A DNA stretch of 64,000 bases from Tumebacillus amylolyticus (GTDB lineage Bacteria > Bacillota > Bacilli > Tumebacillales > Tumebacillaceae), in the NCBI RefSeq assembly GCF_016722965.1, contig NZ_JAEQNB010000001.1:957344-1021343 (forward strand). Direction: 5' to 3'. This document shows, piece after piece, positions 44,101 to 52,002 of this stretch. Position 1 is the stretch's first letter; each line of letters opens with the position of its first letter. Below the pieces are notes generated by a model. The model searched no databases. It saw only the letters and a program-made list of their open reading frames with translations, and was not told the DNA's origin. A program made the position numbers and the translations under genes.

Positions 44101-45582
44101 GAACTCGCCGCCCACACCACGCAACCCCCGGCGTCCGAACTCACCTTCTGGGAAACCAAACTCAAGGAATCCCGCGCCGAGCAAAAACAAGTGGAAACCG
44201 AGCGCACCGACCTCCAAGCCGACCAGAAAAAAATCGAAGGCAAGATCGAAACCGAAGAGAAAAAAGTCAAAAAAGACTTCGACCGCGCTCCCTACGCCTA
44301 CGACGACACCATCGACCTCGGCACCGAGCGCGACCGACTCAAGCTACTTCTCTCCGACCTCTGGAACCAACGCAAAACCAACGAGGGAGCTCTCGCCGAA
44401 ATCGAGAAAAGCCGCGAAGAAGCCAAGTCCCTTTTCCAAAAAACGGACACCCTGCTCTCCGCCTACTCCATCGAACGCGACCCGCTCGACCTCGCCGAAG
44501 ACCGTGCGCAGAAACTCGAATCCGAGCCGACCGCCGTCGTCACCGAACTCGACAAAGGTCTGCAGCGCACCGCCAAACAAACGGAGGAGCGCCGCCGCGA
44601 GATGGAGGATGAGTTCTTCCGCTTTGAGCGTTCGATTGACAAGTACGAATCAAAAATCGTCCAGAAATTCATCCGCTCCGTCATCGACTCCAAAGCGGAG
44701 GGCGACATGTCCGACATCGAGCAAGTGCGCCCCGTATTCGAGAAGTGCTTCGAGATGATGAAACTCTACGTCGAAAAAGCCCATCTCGAACGCCAAGAGC
44801 TGGAGGAAGCCAAGGAAGAACTCGTCCACCGCTGCCTCCAACACGCCGAGCGCGTCTACGACAACCTCAAGTCGATCGCCCAATACACCAAGATCGACTA
44901 CCGCGGCAAAAAAGTTCAAGCGATCGACATCCAGCTCAAGGAAAAATGGGAGACCCCCGTCGGTCTGAAACTGATGTCGCAATACTTGCACGCCCTGACC
45001 GAAGAGTTGCAACAGAAATCGGCGAAGGACGAGGACGAAGACGACATCGAGAAATGGCTGATGATCAAACTGTCGTCCAAGCACCTCTTGAACGTCGTCG
45101 CCCCGATCTCCGAAGCGCGGATCAAAGTCTTCAAACCGCAACAGGTGCCGGGTGAGAAAGTCCGCTACGACCACTGGTCTGAAATTATGAAATGGTCGGG
45201 CGGCGAGCAATACACGGGATGCTTCGCGATGTTCATCGCCGTGCTCTCGTACCTGCGCGCCAAGATGTCCGGCCTCGACAACGCATCGAAAGTCCTGCTT
45301 GCCGACAACCCGTTCGGCGTCGTCTCGTCGCCGCATCTCTTGCAAGTCATCTTCCAATTGGCGCGCGTCAATCGGGTGCAGATGATCTGCCTGTCCGACC
45401 ACAACAAGCAGTCGATTTACGATCTCTTCGAAGTCGTCTACTCGCTGAAACTGGTCGCCGCCCTCGGCCGTTCCGTCATCCAATCCAGCGAACGCCGCCC
45501 GGAGAGCGTCATGGAAGCCGGCTTCTATGAAATCGACTTCGACCAAGAAGTCGAAACCGAGCAAAAATCCCTCCTCTTATAG
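41158..45582 (+). CDS. jetC: JetC-like (MukB-type) SMC ATPase
   Basis: The 1474-residue protein has a split ABC ATPase. Walker A is LINLANGGGKTLWLQ (about 34-48); after two long coiled-coil arms (about 230-640 and 760-1270) with a hinge between them come the signature WSGGEQYTG (about 1346-1354) and Walker B VLLADNPFG (about 1379-1387). This SMC-like layout fits JetC, which in Wadjet extrudes DNA loops to sense small circular plasmids. Asn follows the Walker B Asp where many SMC proteins have Glu. Its stop is 19 bases before an HTH-TPR regulator; no JetD follows. Confidence 0.85.
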   Translation: MPSINRIRLVNIQYDKGGKQYADELFKLHGKNTLINLANGGGKTLWLQLVMQTQLPGGHMGSRRMVDLLAHERYTGHILVEWKLDTQGEREFLLTGFCFTKASDEEGELKYFTYAHPYRIGDELSIAKMPLVADGKVIGYQDYYNLLRKESSVQTFSQHDRRKYIQHLANYHIYEKEWLSIRTTNGSEGGMDGFFARSKTEQSLLENLLIPTVDQALFQDDNEAQDLANSFLKYKDKLLRIPQIEKNLEEFQEIESAGRSVVDKVAAYSEAQKVRSTLEGQLVFVKNRLEEMVGEREEEAAALTEVVTMLKEQIREEEFKQASLDVNALQAEFRAAERKLADLAVRLEELDEQETTAEKNVRLHRAIPKFLQIKELEKRLARDRETLSGLDMQNEDLLTEVATYRGQFLSLWQDKLTSLQSELKAKQEERETWKQAEVDAEKEHDRVAALLNDLSKSGGELENWFKQYEKQKSAVRDLLGDEIAEEPTAERDNLRWQELEGNKTVRESDAQVEAWDAEIEKVQKQIETERDDLRKAMRDQDKLEGKIELFESERSKLAARLELVDLAREDLHGSRAELELKLTEKREGYAYEYNKLAAKKGALEEKRALLSNADYYVPSQELLRFQAVLSDWGIESSLGSQWLQAQEPSIREAHVRTNPMLPYALLLTDPDMRKLRDPRLDWEGLYLESLIPLLTLPDQESSHESATGTGALVSLGTETAFLTLHGGYSPFLSQEALDRRRTSLETEMATLVETMDVVEKSRRHIEQVADELLRFFETYKKNPMTDWQTKRDSLQLKVAEKNETITTQTHHITTLRTQITDTKKSVKDTQETLTTLRDKLRVLDPLATLAAELPDRETSRKNQAEQETALQAELKEQSRIRHDARDQENRLIPAVYALESEESALQKARTQYLGTDADTTTPLPAEEGLTYDTVCGKLESLEGLLAQKSVGRDELIRLIQNHEESIKLNQAYIDEQAINADELAAHTTQPPASELTFWETKLKESRAEQKQVETERTDLQADQKKIEGKIETEEKKVKKDFDRAPYAYDDTIDLGTERDRLKLLLSDLWNQRKTNEGALAEIEKSREEAKSLFQKTDTLLSAYSIERDPLDLAEDRAQKLESEPTAVVTELDKGLQRTAKQTEERRREMEDEFFRFERSIDKYESKIVQKFIRSVIDSKAEGDMSDIEQVRPVFEKCFEMMKLYVEKAHLERQELEEAKEELVHRCLQHAERVYDNLKSIAQYTKIDYRGKKVQAIDIQLKEKWETPVGLKLMSQYLHALTEELQQKSAKDEDEDDIEKWLMIKLSSKHLLNVVAPISEARIKVFKPQQVPGEKVRYDHWSEIMKWSGGEQYTGCFAMFIAVLSYLRAKMSGLDNASKVLLADNPFGVVSSPHLLQVIFQLARVNRVQMICLSDHNKQSIYDLFEVVYSLKLVAALGRSVIQSSERRPESVMEAGFYEIDFDQEVETEQKSLLL

Positions 45583-45601
45583 AACACATGGAGTGAACGA
45601 G

Positions 45602-46918
45602 ATGCATATCGGCCTGAGAATCAAACAATATCGAGTTCAAAGAGAAATGCGCCAGAGCGAACTCTGCGAGGGAATCTGCTCCATCTCTCAACTGAGCAAG
45701 ATCGAAACCGGCAAGACACAGATCAAACCGGACGAATTACAAGCTTTTGCAAAACGGTTAGGCGTAACGGTCAAGGACCTCGAATCAGACAGCGCCTTAC
45801 ACGCTGAGATTCAGACCCTGACGGAATACGCCAAGCAAGCGATCCAACTCGCTCGGTTCGATACCGCCCTGTCCTTGTGTAAACAAGCAATCGCAAAAAG
45901 TCTGGTCCTGCAAGACCGAACCGTTTATGCCAAGATGGTGCTCTTCGAGATCTATCTTCGTATTCGTTCCGAATCGTGGGAGGCACTCATCGAAAGCAGC
46001 AAGATTCTCTTGCAGGAGGAGTACGAACTTGAGACGGCTGAATGGGTCATGTTTTATTACTGCACGGCCCAAGCTTACCAACACACGGGCGAGTATTCGA
46101 AGATGTTGGAATATCTAGTTCAAGTGCTGAAGTATATGGAACGAACCCCATTGGACGATGAGGAGGCTGCCCGAGCATACAATGTGGGGTCCAACGCCTG
46201 CTTCTTTTTACGCAGGCCGAGAGATCTCTATCGGTATGCGAAGATCTCTGAGAAGCTCTTTTTGGAAATGGGCTCGTTCCATTGGGCGAGCGTCGCTCTC
46301 AACAACTCCGCGCATGGTCTGTTGTTGATGGGGCGATATGAAGAATCGAGCGAGATCTATGAAGCAAGCTATCAAAAGACATTGGCGAACATGATCAATA
46401 TGTCATGTGGTACTTCTTCTCACAATTTAGGCTGTATCGCGTTGTTGACCAACAATTTGTCACAGGCGCGTCTGTACTTCGAACGGGCGTTGCATCATTA
46501 TGGATTGGAGAAGACCCTGAACATGTTCGTGCAAGCGGAACCCAGCCTCGAATTGGCGACCGTCTCCGTTCGTGAGCACAAGTTTGCAGAGGGAGAGCGG
46601 TGGTTGCAGGATGTCGAGGCGATGTTGCCGGACCTTCCGGGTGCGAAATACCTCTACCAAGCCCGCATCGCCCGCACCCGCGCCGAATCCTGCGGGTTGC
46701 AAGGTCAGTCGGAGGAACAACTTGCCCACCTCCGCCATGCCCTCGACATCTACGAACGCCACACCGTCTGGTACGAAGCCTACGAAGTCGCCACGGAGCT
46801 TGCAGAACTCTTGGAAGCCCACCGTGAAGCAACCGCCCTCGACTATTACCGAAGCGCAATTCAATACCATGACTCCTTCGAAGTCGCCTGTGGACGCAAA
46901 ATACTGGAACATCAGTAA
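45602..46918 (+). CDS. HTH-TPR regulator cotranscribed with the jet-like operon
   Basis: The 438-residue protein starts MHIGLRIKQYRVQREMRQ at 45602, 19 bases after the JetC-like gene with no terminator between. The XRE HTH (residues 4-58) has SELCEGICSISQLSKIETGK; TPR-like repeats follow (YCTAQAYQHTGEYSKML, NNSAHGLLLMGRYEESSEI). An open frame from 45527 has no ribosome site. Its place in the operon, where jetD is normally found, is unusual and suggests that it regulates or senses for the complex. No pro-peptide gene follows. Confidence 0.82.
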   Translation: MHIGLRIKQYRVQREMRQSELCEGICSISQLSKIETGKTQIKPDELQAFAKRLGVTVKDLESDSALHAEIQTLTEYAKQAIQLARFDTALSLCKQAIAKSLVLQDRTVYAKMVLFEIYLRIRSESWEALIESSKILLQEEYELETAEWVMFYYCTAQAYQHTGEYSKMLEYLVQVLKYMERTPLDDEEAARAYNVGSNACFFLRRPRDLYRYAKISEKLFLEMGSFHWASVALNNSAHGLLLMGRYEESSEIYEASYQKTLANMINMSCGTSSHNLGCIALLTNNLSQARLYFERALHHYGLEKTLNMFVQAEPSLELATVSVREHKFAEGERWLQDVEAMLPDLPGAKYLYQARIARTRAESCGLQGQSEEQLAHLRHALDIYERHTVWYEAYEVATELAELLEAHREATALDYYRSAIQYHDSFEVACGRKILEHQ

Positions 46919-46936
46919 AATATTAGAATACTACAG

Positions 46937-46969
46937 AAAAAAAGCGTCGTGAATGCGGCGCTTTTTTTT
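46937..46969 (+). terminator. Terminator after the jet-like operon and regulator
   Basis: AAAGCGTCG pairs with the complementary GCGGCGCTTT (one G:U), followed by eight T residues. Confidence 0.75.
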
Positions 46970-47079
46970 GTTTTAGGACTTAATTAATTTGTGCGACCTA
47001 GTATAATAGAGAACAGATGCAGTGTAACGAATGAAACTTTAGGAGTGTGAAGGGCTTGCCGCCACTTGCAGGACAGACG

Positions 47080-48417
47080 ATGACCGTCGGTGAGAACCTG
47101 AAACGGATTCGGTTGCTAAAAGGGCTAAAACTTGACGAACTCTGTGCGGGCATCTGCTCGATCTCTCAACTCTCCAAGATCGAAAACGGCAAAGCGCAAG
47201 TGCGTGACGAGCAGTTGTTTCGATTTGCCGAACGGCTCGGGATGTCTGTGGAGATGTTGCGGGCGACAGATTCGTTCTTGGACCGCTTGCGGGACCAACT
47301 GAAACTCGCCCAACGGGCTTCGGCCGTACAACAAGATGAGCGTGCAATCGAGATGAGCCGCGCTGTAGCGGAGCAAGCCAAAGCACACGGGTACCTCGAC
47401 CTCTTCGTCGAGGCGACTTTTTTGGAAGGAAGCCTCTTGCGCAAACTCATGCGTTGGCAGGATTCGGTTGCGCTTTTGAACGGGTTGTTAGACTCCGAAC
47501 TTCAACTGGAATTGTACTGCCGGGGCGAGATTTGGGGTGAACTCGGTCACGCTCATCTGCAGGCAGGAGACAAGGCGGAATCGTTGCGTTGCTTCATGAA
47601 AGCGGTTGAGTTGATGAGCGACGTCCCGCAGGGACATCCTCGTGAGCTGACGATCTGCTTCCAACTCTCGATCATCCTCTATGAGATCACCGATTACAGA
47701 ACGTCCTTGTACTACGCACGTGAAGTCAACCGCATTGCGACGGAACAGTCCATGAATCTCTGGCGTCTGCGGTCGCATACCATGAGCGCGTTGAATTTGT
47801 TTTTCATGGGGGAGCAAGAACAGTGCTTCGAGATTCTCACCGCGATGCTCCAAGAAGCGGAGAAAAACCAACTGGTCGGGCAGATCGGCAGCGGCTGTGT
47901 CAACCTCGGACACCTGCACAAGCTCGCCGGCGATCTCGTCAAGGCGCGGAACTATCTGGAACGCGGTGTGATGCACTTGGAACTCATGGAGATTCAGTAC
48001 ATGCACATGTCGACCTCGCCCTATCTGGAACTGGCGGACGTGTCGGAACGTCTGGGGCAAGACGAAAAAGCGTTGCACTGGCTAGGGCGGGCGGAGGAAT
48101 GGATGGTGTCCATGCCGGCGCCGACGTATCTGTTCGAGTCTTCAGGCGCACGCATTCGGGCGAAGATTCACGTCAAGCAAGGCAAGTGGCAACAGGGTCT
48201 GACTTGCCTGCGGAAAGCGTTGGCGTTGTATGAGAAGCACAACGCTTTTTTGGAAGGCTATGAGACGGCTGTGGAAATCGCCGAGCTCATGGAGCAACAG
48301 AACGACCCGCAAACACCGGAGATGTACCGTCGGGCGTTTCAGTTGTATCGTAGATACCAAGAGGCCGTTGGTTGGAGTCACGGGCCGGTGTTTGAGAGGA
48401 GAGCGTACTTATCATGA
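47080..48417 (+). CDS. HTH-TPR regulator, second of three
   Basis: The ATG at 47080 (MTVGENLKRIRLLKGLK) follows GCAGGA; a TTG at 47056 after AGGAG is an alternative. The 445-residue protein has an XRE HTH with ELCAGICSISQLSKIENGKA and TPR-like repeats (CVNLGHLHKLAGDLVKARN). It ends in a four-base ATGA overlap with the third regulator. It is a paralog of the regulators at 30903, 45602 and 48414. No peptide gene is associated. Confidence 0.82.
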   Translation: MTVGENLKRIRLLKGLKLDELCAGICSISQLSKIENGKAQVRDEQLFRFAERLGMSVEMLRATDSFLDRLRDQLKLAQRASAVQQDERAIEMSRAVAEQAKAHGYLDLFVEATFLEGSLLRKLMRWQDSVALLNGLLDSELQLELYCRGEIWGELGHAHLQAGDKAESLRCFMKAVELMSDVPQGHPRELTICFQLSIILYEITDYRTSLYYAREVNRIATEQSMNLWRLRSHTMSALNLFFMGEQEQCFEILTAMLQEAEKNQLVGQIGSGCVNLGHLHKLAGDLVKARNYLERGVMHLELMEIQYMHMSTSPYLELADVSERLGQDEKALHWLGRAEEWMVSMPAPTYLFESSGARIRAKIHVKQGKWQQGLTCLRKALALYEKHNAFLEGYETAVEIAELMEQQNDPQTPEMYRRAFQLYRRYQEAVGWSHGPVFERRAYLS

Positions 48418-49745
48418 CAGATACTCAAGAGCTCATGCATTACATTGGCGAGAACTTGAAAAAGTATCGCTTGCAAAAAAGCATGCGCCAAGAAGAACTC
48501 TGCGAAGGGCTCTGCAGTGTCTCTCAGCTCTCCAAGATTGAGAACGGCAAAGCGCAAGTCAAAGCCGAGCACTTGAAGATCATGGCCGGGCGTCTCGGCG
48601 TTGAGGTGGAGCAGTTGATGAGCACCGACGCGATCCACGACGAACTTCGCGACCAAATCGAGTTGACGAGAAAAGCGACGATCGCCCGCAATTACAAGCT
48701 GGCATTCGAAACAATCCGCTCCGTCCTCGTCCGCGCCAAGCAAGCGGGCTACCAAGACCTGTACGCCGAAGCGGTGCTCTTCGAATGCTACTTGCTGAAC
48801 CTCGCGGAGCACAACCACCAAGCGGCTCTGCAGAAACTGCGCGAGACGTTGCACGACGGCGGGGAGTTTGATCCGGTGACCCGCGCCGCGTTGCAGATCG
48901 AATATGGACGCGCCTATTCCTACACAGGCGATCTCGTCGAAGGGTTCCGTCAATACTTGCAAGCGGACACGTTGCTTCAGCGCGTGGAGCCGGTCGACGA
49001 TGACCTCTACGCCCGTGTGTTGTACCGCAGTGCGGAGTGCATGTTCTACATGCAGAATTGGCGGACCGGCTACCGCTATTCCGAACAGGCGGCACGCGTG
49101 GCCGAAACGCTTGGCAAGCATCAATACCTCACCCGCGCCAAGTCGATGCAAGCTGCGTTCGCCGACAAACTGGGCCGCCCGGACGAAGCGCGGAACCTCT
49201 ACGAAGAGTTGTTGCAAGATGCGGAGAACAACAACTTGATCCTCGACATCGGAACCACGGAGAACTGCCTGGGCCGTTGGTACCTCGATCATGGAGACCT
49301 CGAAACCGCCTACCACTACTTGCAGCGTTCGTTGACCTCCTTCGACCTGCTGAACGACAATTACAACCTGCGTCAGCCGCTGATGGACCTCGCGGAGTGG
49401 GCGCAGAAAGCCAAGCAATTCGAATGGAGCCTGCACTATGCCGACCGCGTGCTGGAACTGATCCGCGAGGGCGGGATGCCAGGGCTGAACGAACTGCTCC
49501 AAGGTCAAATGCTGGCCATCAACGCCAAGACCTACGGCGAACTTCAAGACGACGAGCGCATGATCTCGCACTATGAACAAGCTCTCGAACTCTTCGACCG
49601 CAACCGTGCCGTCATCCCCGCCTACGAAGTCTGCGTAACGCTCGCCGACCTGTACTACGGGCGGGACAACGGACGTGCTCTCACCCTGTACAAGCAAGCG
49701 GTGGGGTACAACCGCATCATCCACGAACTCGGCGTCAAAAAGTAA
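48414..49745 (+). CDS. HTH-TPR regulator, third of three
   Basis: The 443-residue protein starts at 48414, overlapping the preceding stop (ATGA), behind GAGAGGAGAG. The XRE HTH contains ELCEGLCSVSQLSKIENGKA (residues 23-42). The rest is TPR-like (YGRAYSYTGDLVEGFRQY, TENCLGRWYLDHGDLETAY). A terminator follows, then an NTF2-like lipoprotein gene on the same strand. The three consecutive paralogs look like local duplications that have since diverged. Confidence 0.83.
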   Translation: MTDTQELMHYIGENLKKYRLQKSMRQEELCEGLCSVSQLSKIENGKAQVKAEHLKIMAGRLGVEVEQLMSTDAIHDELRDQIELTRKATIARNYKLAFETIRSVLVRAKQAGYQDLYAEAVLFECYLLNLAEHNHQAALQKLRETLHDGGEFDPVTRAALQIEYGRAYSYTGDLVEGFRQYLQADTLLQRVEPVDDDLYARVLYRSAECMFYMQNWRTGYRYSEQAARVAETLGKHQYLTRAKSMQAAFADKLGRPDEARNLYEELLQDAENNNLILDIGTTENCLGRWYLDHGDLETAYHYLQRSLTSFDLLNDNYNLRQPLMDLAEWAQKAKQFEWSLHYADRVLELIREGGMPGLNELLQGQMLAINAKTYGELQDDERMISHYEQALELFDRNRAVIPAYEVCVTLADLYYGRDNGRALTLYKQAVGYNRIIHELGVKK

Positions 49746-49766
49746 AAAACCTTCTTAGAACAACAG

Positions 49767-49799
49767 AGCCTCCGAAGTGAGAGGCTCTATTTTTTTATT
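49767..49799 (+). terminator. Rho-independent terminator
   Basis: AGAGCCTC pairs with GAGGCTCT around a short loop, followed by T-rich sequence. It ends the two-regulator unit. Confidence 0.85.
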
Positions 49800-49927
49800 T
49801 TTTTCATAAACTCTGAAAAATCAATAGACAGACGTTAATAAATGTAGTATATTGTTATCGAAAGAGAGTTATTGCAACATTATTAAGAGTAAATGATTAC
49901 TTCTTTATGAAAGGGGTTCTGTTACAG

Positions 49928-50557
49928 ATGAGACGCATGCGCTGGTGGATGGCGGTGCCTTGTGTAGTGGCAATGCTTGGCGCAGGAGGGTGCGGGGAAA
50001 GTGCGGACAGCGCGAAACCTGTATCGGCGACATCGTCTGAGCAGACGGCATCTGCTGCATCGGCTGCACCCGTCACTCAGTTTCACTTCACCAAAGCAGA
50101 CTCGACGTCGCTGGCGGAGAACTTCCTCTGGGACTACTTGGACGCGTTGGATCGCGAGGACATCGACAAAGTCATGGACATGATGAGCGACGAGATGCAA
50201 GGGGTCTACCAATTGGATGACCGCATCGCGTTGCGCAACTTCAAGAGTGTTCACGTCAAGCGCATCTACGACATGACAGACCAAGCGCCCAAGGACACGA
50301 GGTACGTCGAAGCCCGGTACTTCTATGTGGAAGTCAACTACGAACTCTACCATTATCTCGAAGACAACGACTCGGACGGCGAGAACTACCGCATGGGCGT
50401 CATCGCGCGGGAGAAGCAAGACTCTCCGTACAAAGTCGTGGAATATTCTCACGTCCCGAAACTCAAGGAAGTTTCGGCTGACCATATCGAACAGCAGGGC
50501 GAAGCGCTTACGCCGACCCCGAACATTCCCGTTTTGCTGGACGGGTTGCGCTACTAG
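49928..50557 (+). CDS. NTF2-like lipoprotein
   Basis: The 209-residue product starts at 49928 (MRRMRWWMAVPCVVAML) behind AAAGGGG; an upstream ATG at 49907 has no site. GAGGCGES is a lipobox-type cleavage region with the acylated Cys near residue 22. After a Ser/Ala-rich linker the mature domain (about 60-190) begins ENFLWDYLDALDREDIDKVM, resembling NTF2/DUF4829-like domains. It is similar in layout to the secreted protein at 16802 and, like it, lies right after an HTH-TPR regulator. Confidence 0.72.
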   Translation: MRRMRWWMAVPCVVAMLGAGGCGESADSAKPVSATSSEQTASAASAAPVTQFHFTKADSTSLAENFLWDYLDALDREDIDKVMDMMSDEMQGVYQLDDRIALRNFKSVHVKRIYDMTDQAPKDTRYVEARYFYVEVNYELYHYLEDNDSDGENYRMGVIAREKQDSPYKVVEYSHVPKLKEVSADHIEQQGEALTPTPNIPVLLDGLRY

Positions 50558-50623
50558 GGTACAACTTTCCGATCTTTGGTCGGAGAAAACCATAATGCAA
50601 CAGAGAAAAGGGAGGAACTACAA

Positions 50624-51331
50624 ATGAAAAAGGCTTCTGCACTGCTGCTCATGACCGCAGCAATGTCCCTCGTGGCATCGTCCGCGATGGCAGCACCGGC
50701 AATCAAGGAAGTAAAAGACTCCAACGGCAACGTTGTCCGTCTCGACGTGGCAGATCGTCCGTCCAACGGAACTCCGGGCGCGATCCAATCCGGCGGCACC
50801 AAACTGATCGTGGACAACTCGATCGTCGCAGCTTCCACCTACACCAAACCGACCTCGATCCGCGTAGGGATCCGCGCGAACAACAACACCGCGAACCCGA
50901 TCTCTTCCGTATCGGTCGTTCCGTGGTACAACTACAACATCGACGTGCTCCCGAACGAGTGGATCGGCTCCTGGCCGGCACAATCCCTCAACGCGGGCGC
51001 AATCGCGGTAAAAATGTACGCTTGGTATCATATCCTTCATCCGAAATACTCCAACTGCGACGTTGACAACACCGTAAACTCCCAAGTTTACAAAGCGGGT
51101 TCTTCCTACTCCGCTACGACGACCGCTGTTGACAACATGTCCGGGATCGGGATCTTGAACTCCTCCGGCGTCATGTTCGAAACCCAATACCGTGCTGGTT
51201 CCTACGATTCCACCAAGCCGGGCACCAACATCATGTCTCAAAACGGAACCCACTACTTCGCAGACCTGGGCAAAACCTGGTCGTACATGACTTCCTACTA
51301 CTACAGCGGCTCCACCCAATTCACCTACTAA
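50624..51331 (+). CDS. Secreted SpoIID/LytB-like domain protein
   Basis: The ATG at 50624 follows GGGAGGAACTACAA and starts a 235-residue protein with a clear signal peptide (cleavage after AMA, residue 24). Residues 95-140 (VLPNEWIGSWPAQSLNAGAI, AVKMYAWYHIL) match the SpoIID/LytB fold (VVxxEMPxSWPxEALKAQAVAARTYAL pattern). In sporulation SpoIID is a lytic transglycosylase; LytB is an amidase enhancer. Here only this domain is present and the canonical catalytic Glu appears as PNEW, so activity may be kept. It is monocistronic with a terminator. Confidence 0.75.
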   Translation: MKKASALLLMTAAMSLVASSAMAAPAIKEVKDSNGNVVRLDVADRPSNGTPGAIQSGGTKLIVDNSIVAASTYTKPTSIRVGIRANNNTANPISSVSVVPWYNYNIDVLPNEWIGSWPAQSLNAGAIAVKMYAWYHILHPKYSNCDVDNTVNSQVYKAGSSYSATTTAVDNMSGIGILNSSGVMFETQYRAGSYDSTKPGTNIMSQNGTHYFADLGKTWSYMTSYYYSGSTQFTY

Positions 51332-51336
51332 GGTTG

Positions 51337-51376
51337 AAAAAAAGCCCCTCGCCGATGTCGGCGGGGGGCTTTTTTG
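51337..51376. terminator. Bidirectional terminator
   Basis: AAAAGCCCC and CGCCG pair with CGGCG and GGGGCTTTT. It separates the SpoIID-like gene from the convergent gene ending at 51377. Confidence 0.88.
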
Positions 51377-51832
51377 CTATTCGCTTTTCTTTTTCTTCGG
51401 CTTGGTTTTGCGTTTGGACAGGCGGATCTTGACGATGGTTTCCGTGGTGGTGTGCTTGGAGATCATGTCCGGCGAGAGCTTGCCTTGCGACGTGAGGATC
51501 GAGTAGTCGAACGGGGTTTTCAGTTCGTCCTTGGCGATCAGCAGTTCGTTGGCGAGCGAGTCTTTGTCGAACACGTCCTTGACGTATGCTTTCTTGGCGA
51601 GAATCGCGTATTCGCCGTTGGGCAACGCGAGCACCAAGTCGTCCTCTACGTCCTCCATGCCTTCGAAGAACGCCTCGATTTCTTCGAAGAGGACTTTGTT
51701 TTCCTCTTTGCGTTCCTTCTCAATCTCTTTGTTCTGGAAGTAGCGCAGGATCTTCTCTTCCAGTTCGAGTTTCTTGCGCTCGGCTTTCTCGACGGTCATC
51801 TCTTCGGACATCTCTTGAGTCATCTCTGCCAT
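51377..51832 (-). CDS. Acidic/basic helical protein, unknown
   Basis: The 151-residue protein starts MAEMTQEMSEEM at 51832 behind GGGAG; the frame extends to 51904 without a site. The first 55 residues are Glu/Lys-rich and coiled-coil-like. A middle globular part includes ALPNGEYAILAKKAYVKDV, and the tail is very basic (RLSKRKTKPKKKKSE), suggesting nucleic-acid or phosphate-polymer contact. No family recognised. Confidence 0.65.
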   Translation of the reverse strand: MAEMTQEMSEEMTVEKAERKKLELEEKILRYFQNKEIEKERKEENKVLFEEIEAFFEGMEDVEDDLVLALPNGEYAILAKKAYVKDVFDKDSLANELLIAKDELKTPFDYSILTSQGKLSPDMISKHTTTETIVKIRLSKRKTKPKKKKSE

Positions 51833-52002
51833 GCTATATTCACTCCCGGTGAGGTTTTTCTCGTACAAAAGACACCCTCTCATTCTAAACGATAGGTTCC
51901 CCAAAAGACAAACTTTTCGTCAATTTGCTAAAATAAATCTTTCGTAAGAATGATAATTGTTGTATATTGCAATTGGCATAATAGTGAAAGTGGGGAATTG
52001 AG

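Noticed and set aside
45527-45601. Extended N-terminus of the regulator overlapping the JetC-like gene
   Set aside because: No ribosome site for the early start, and the extra residues are an out-of-frame reading of the JetC-like C-terminus; GGAG before 45602 fits the HTH start.
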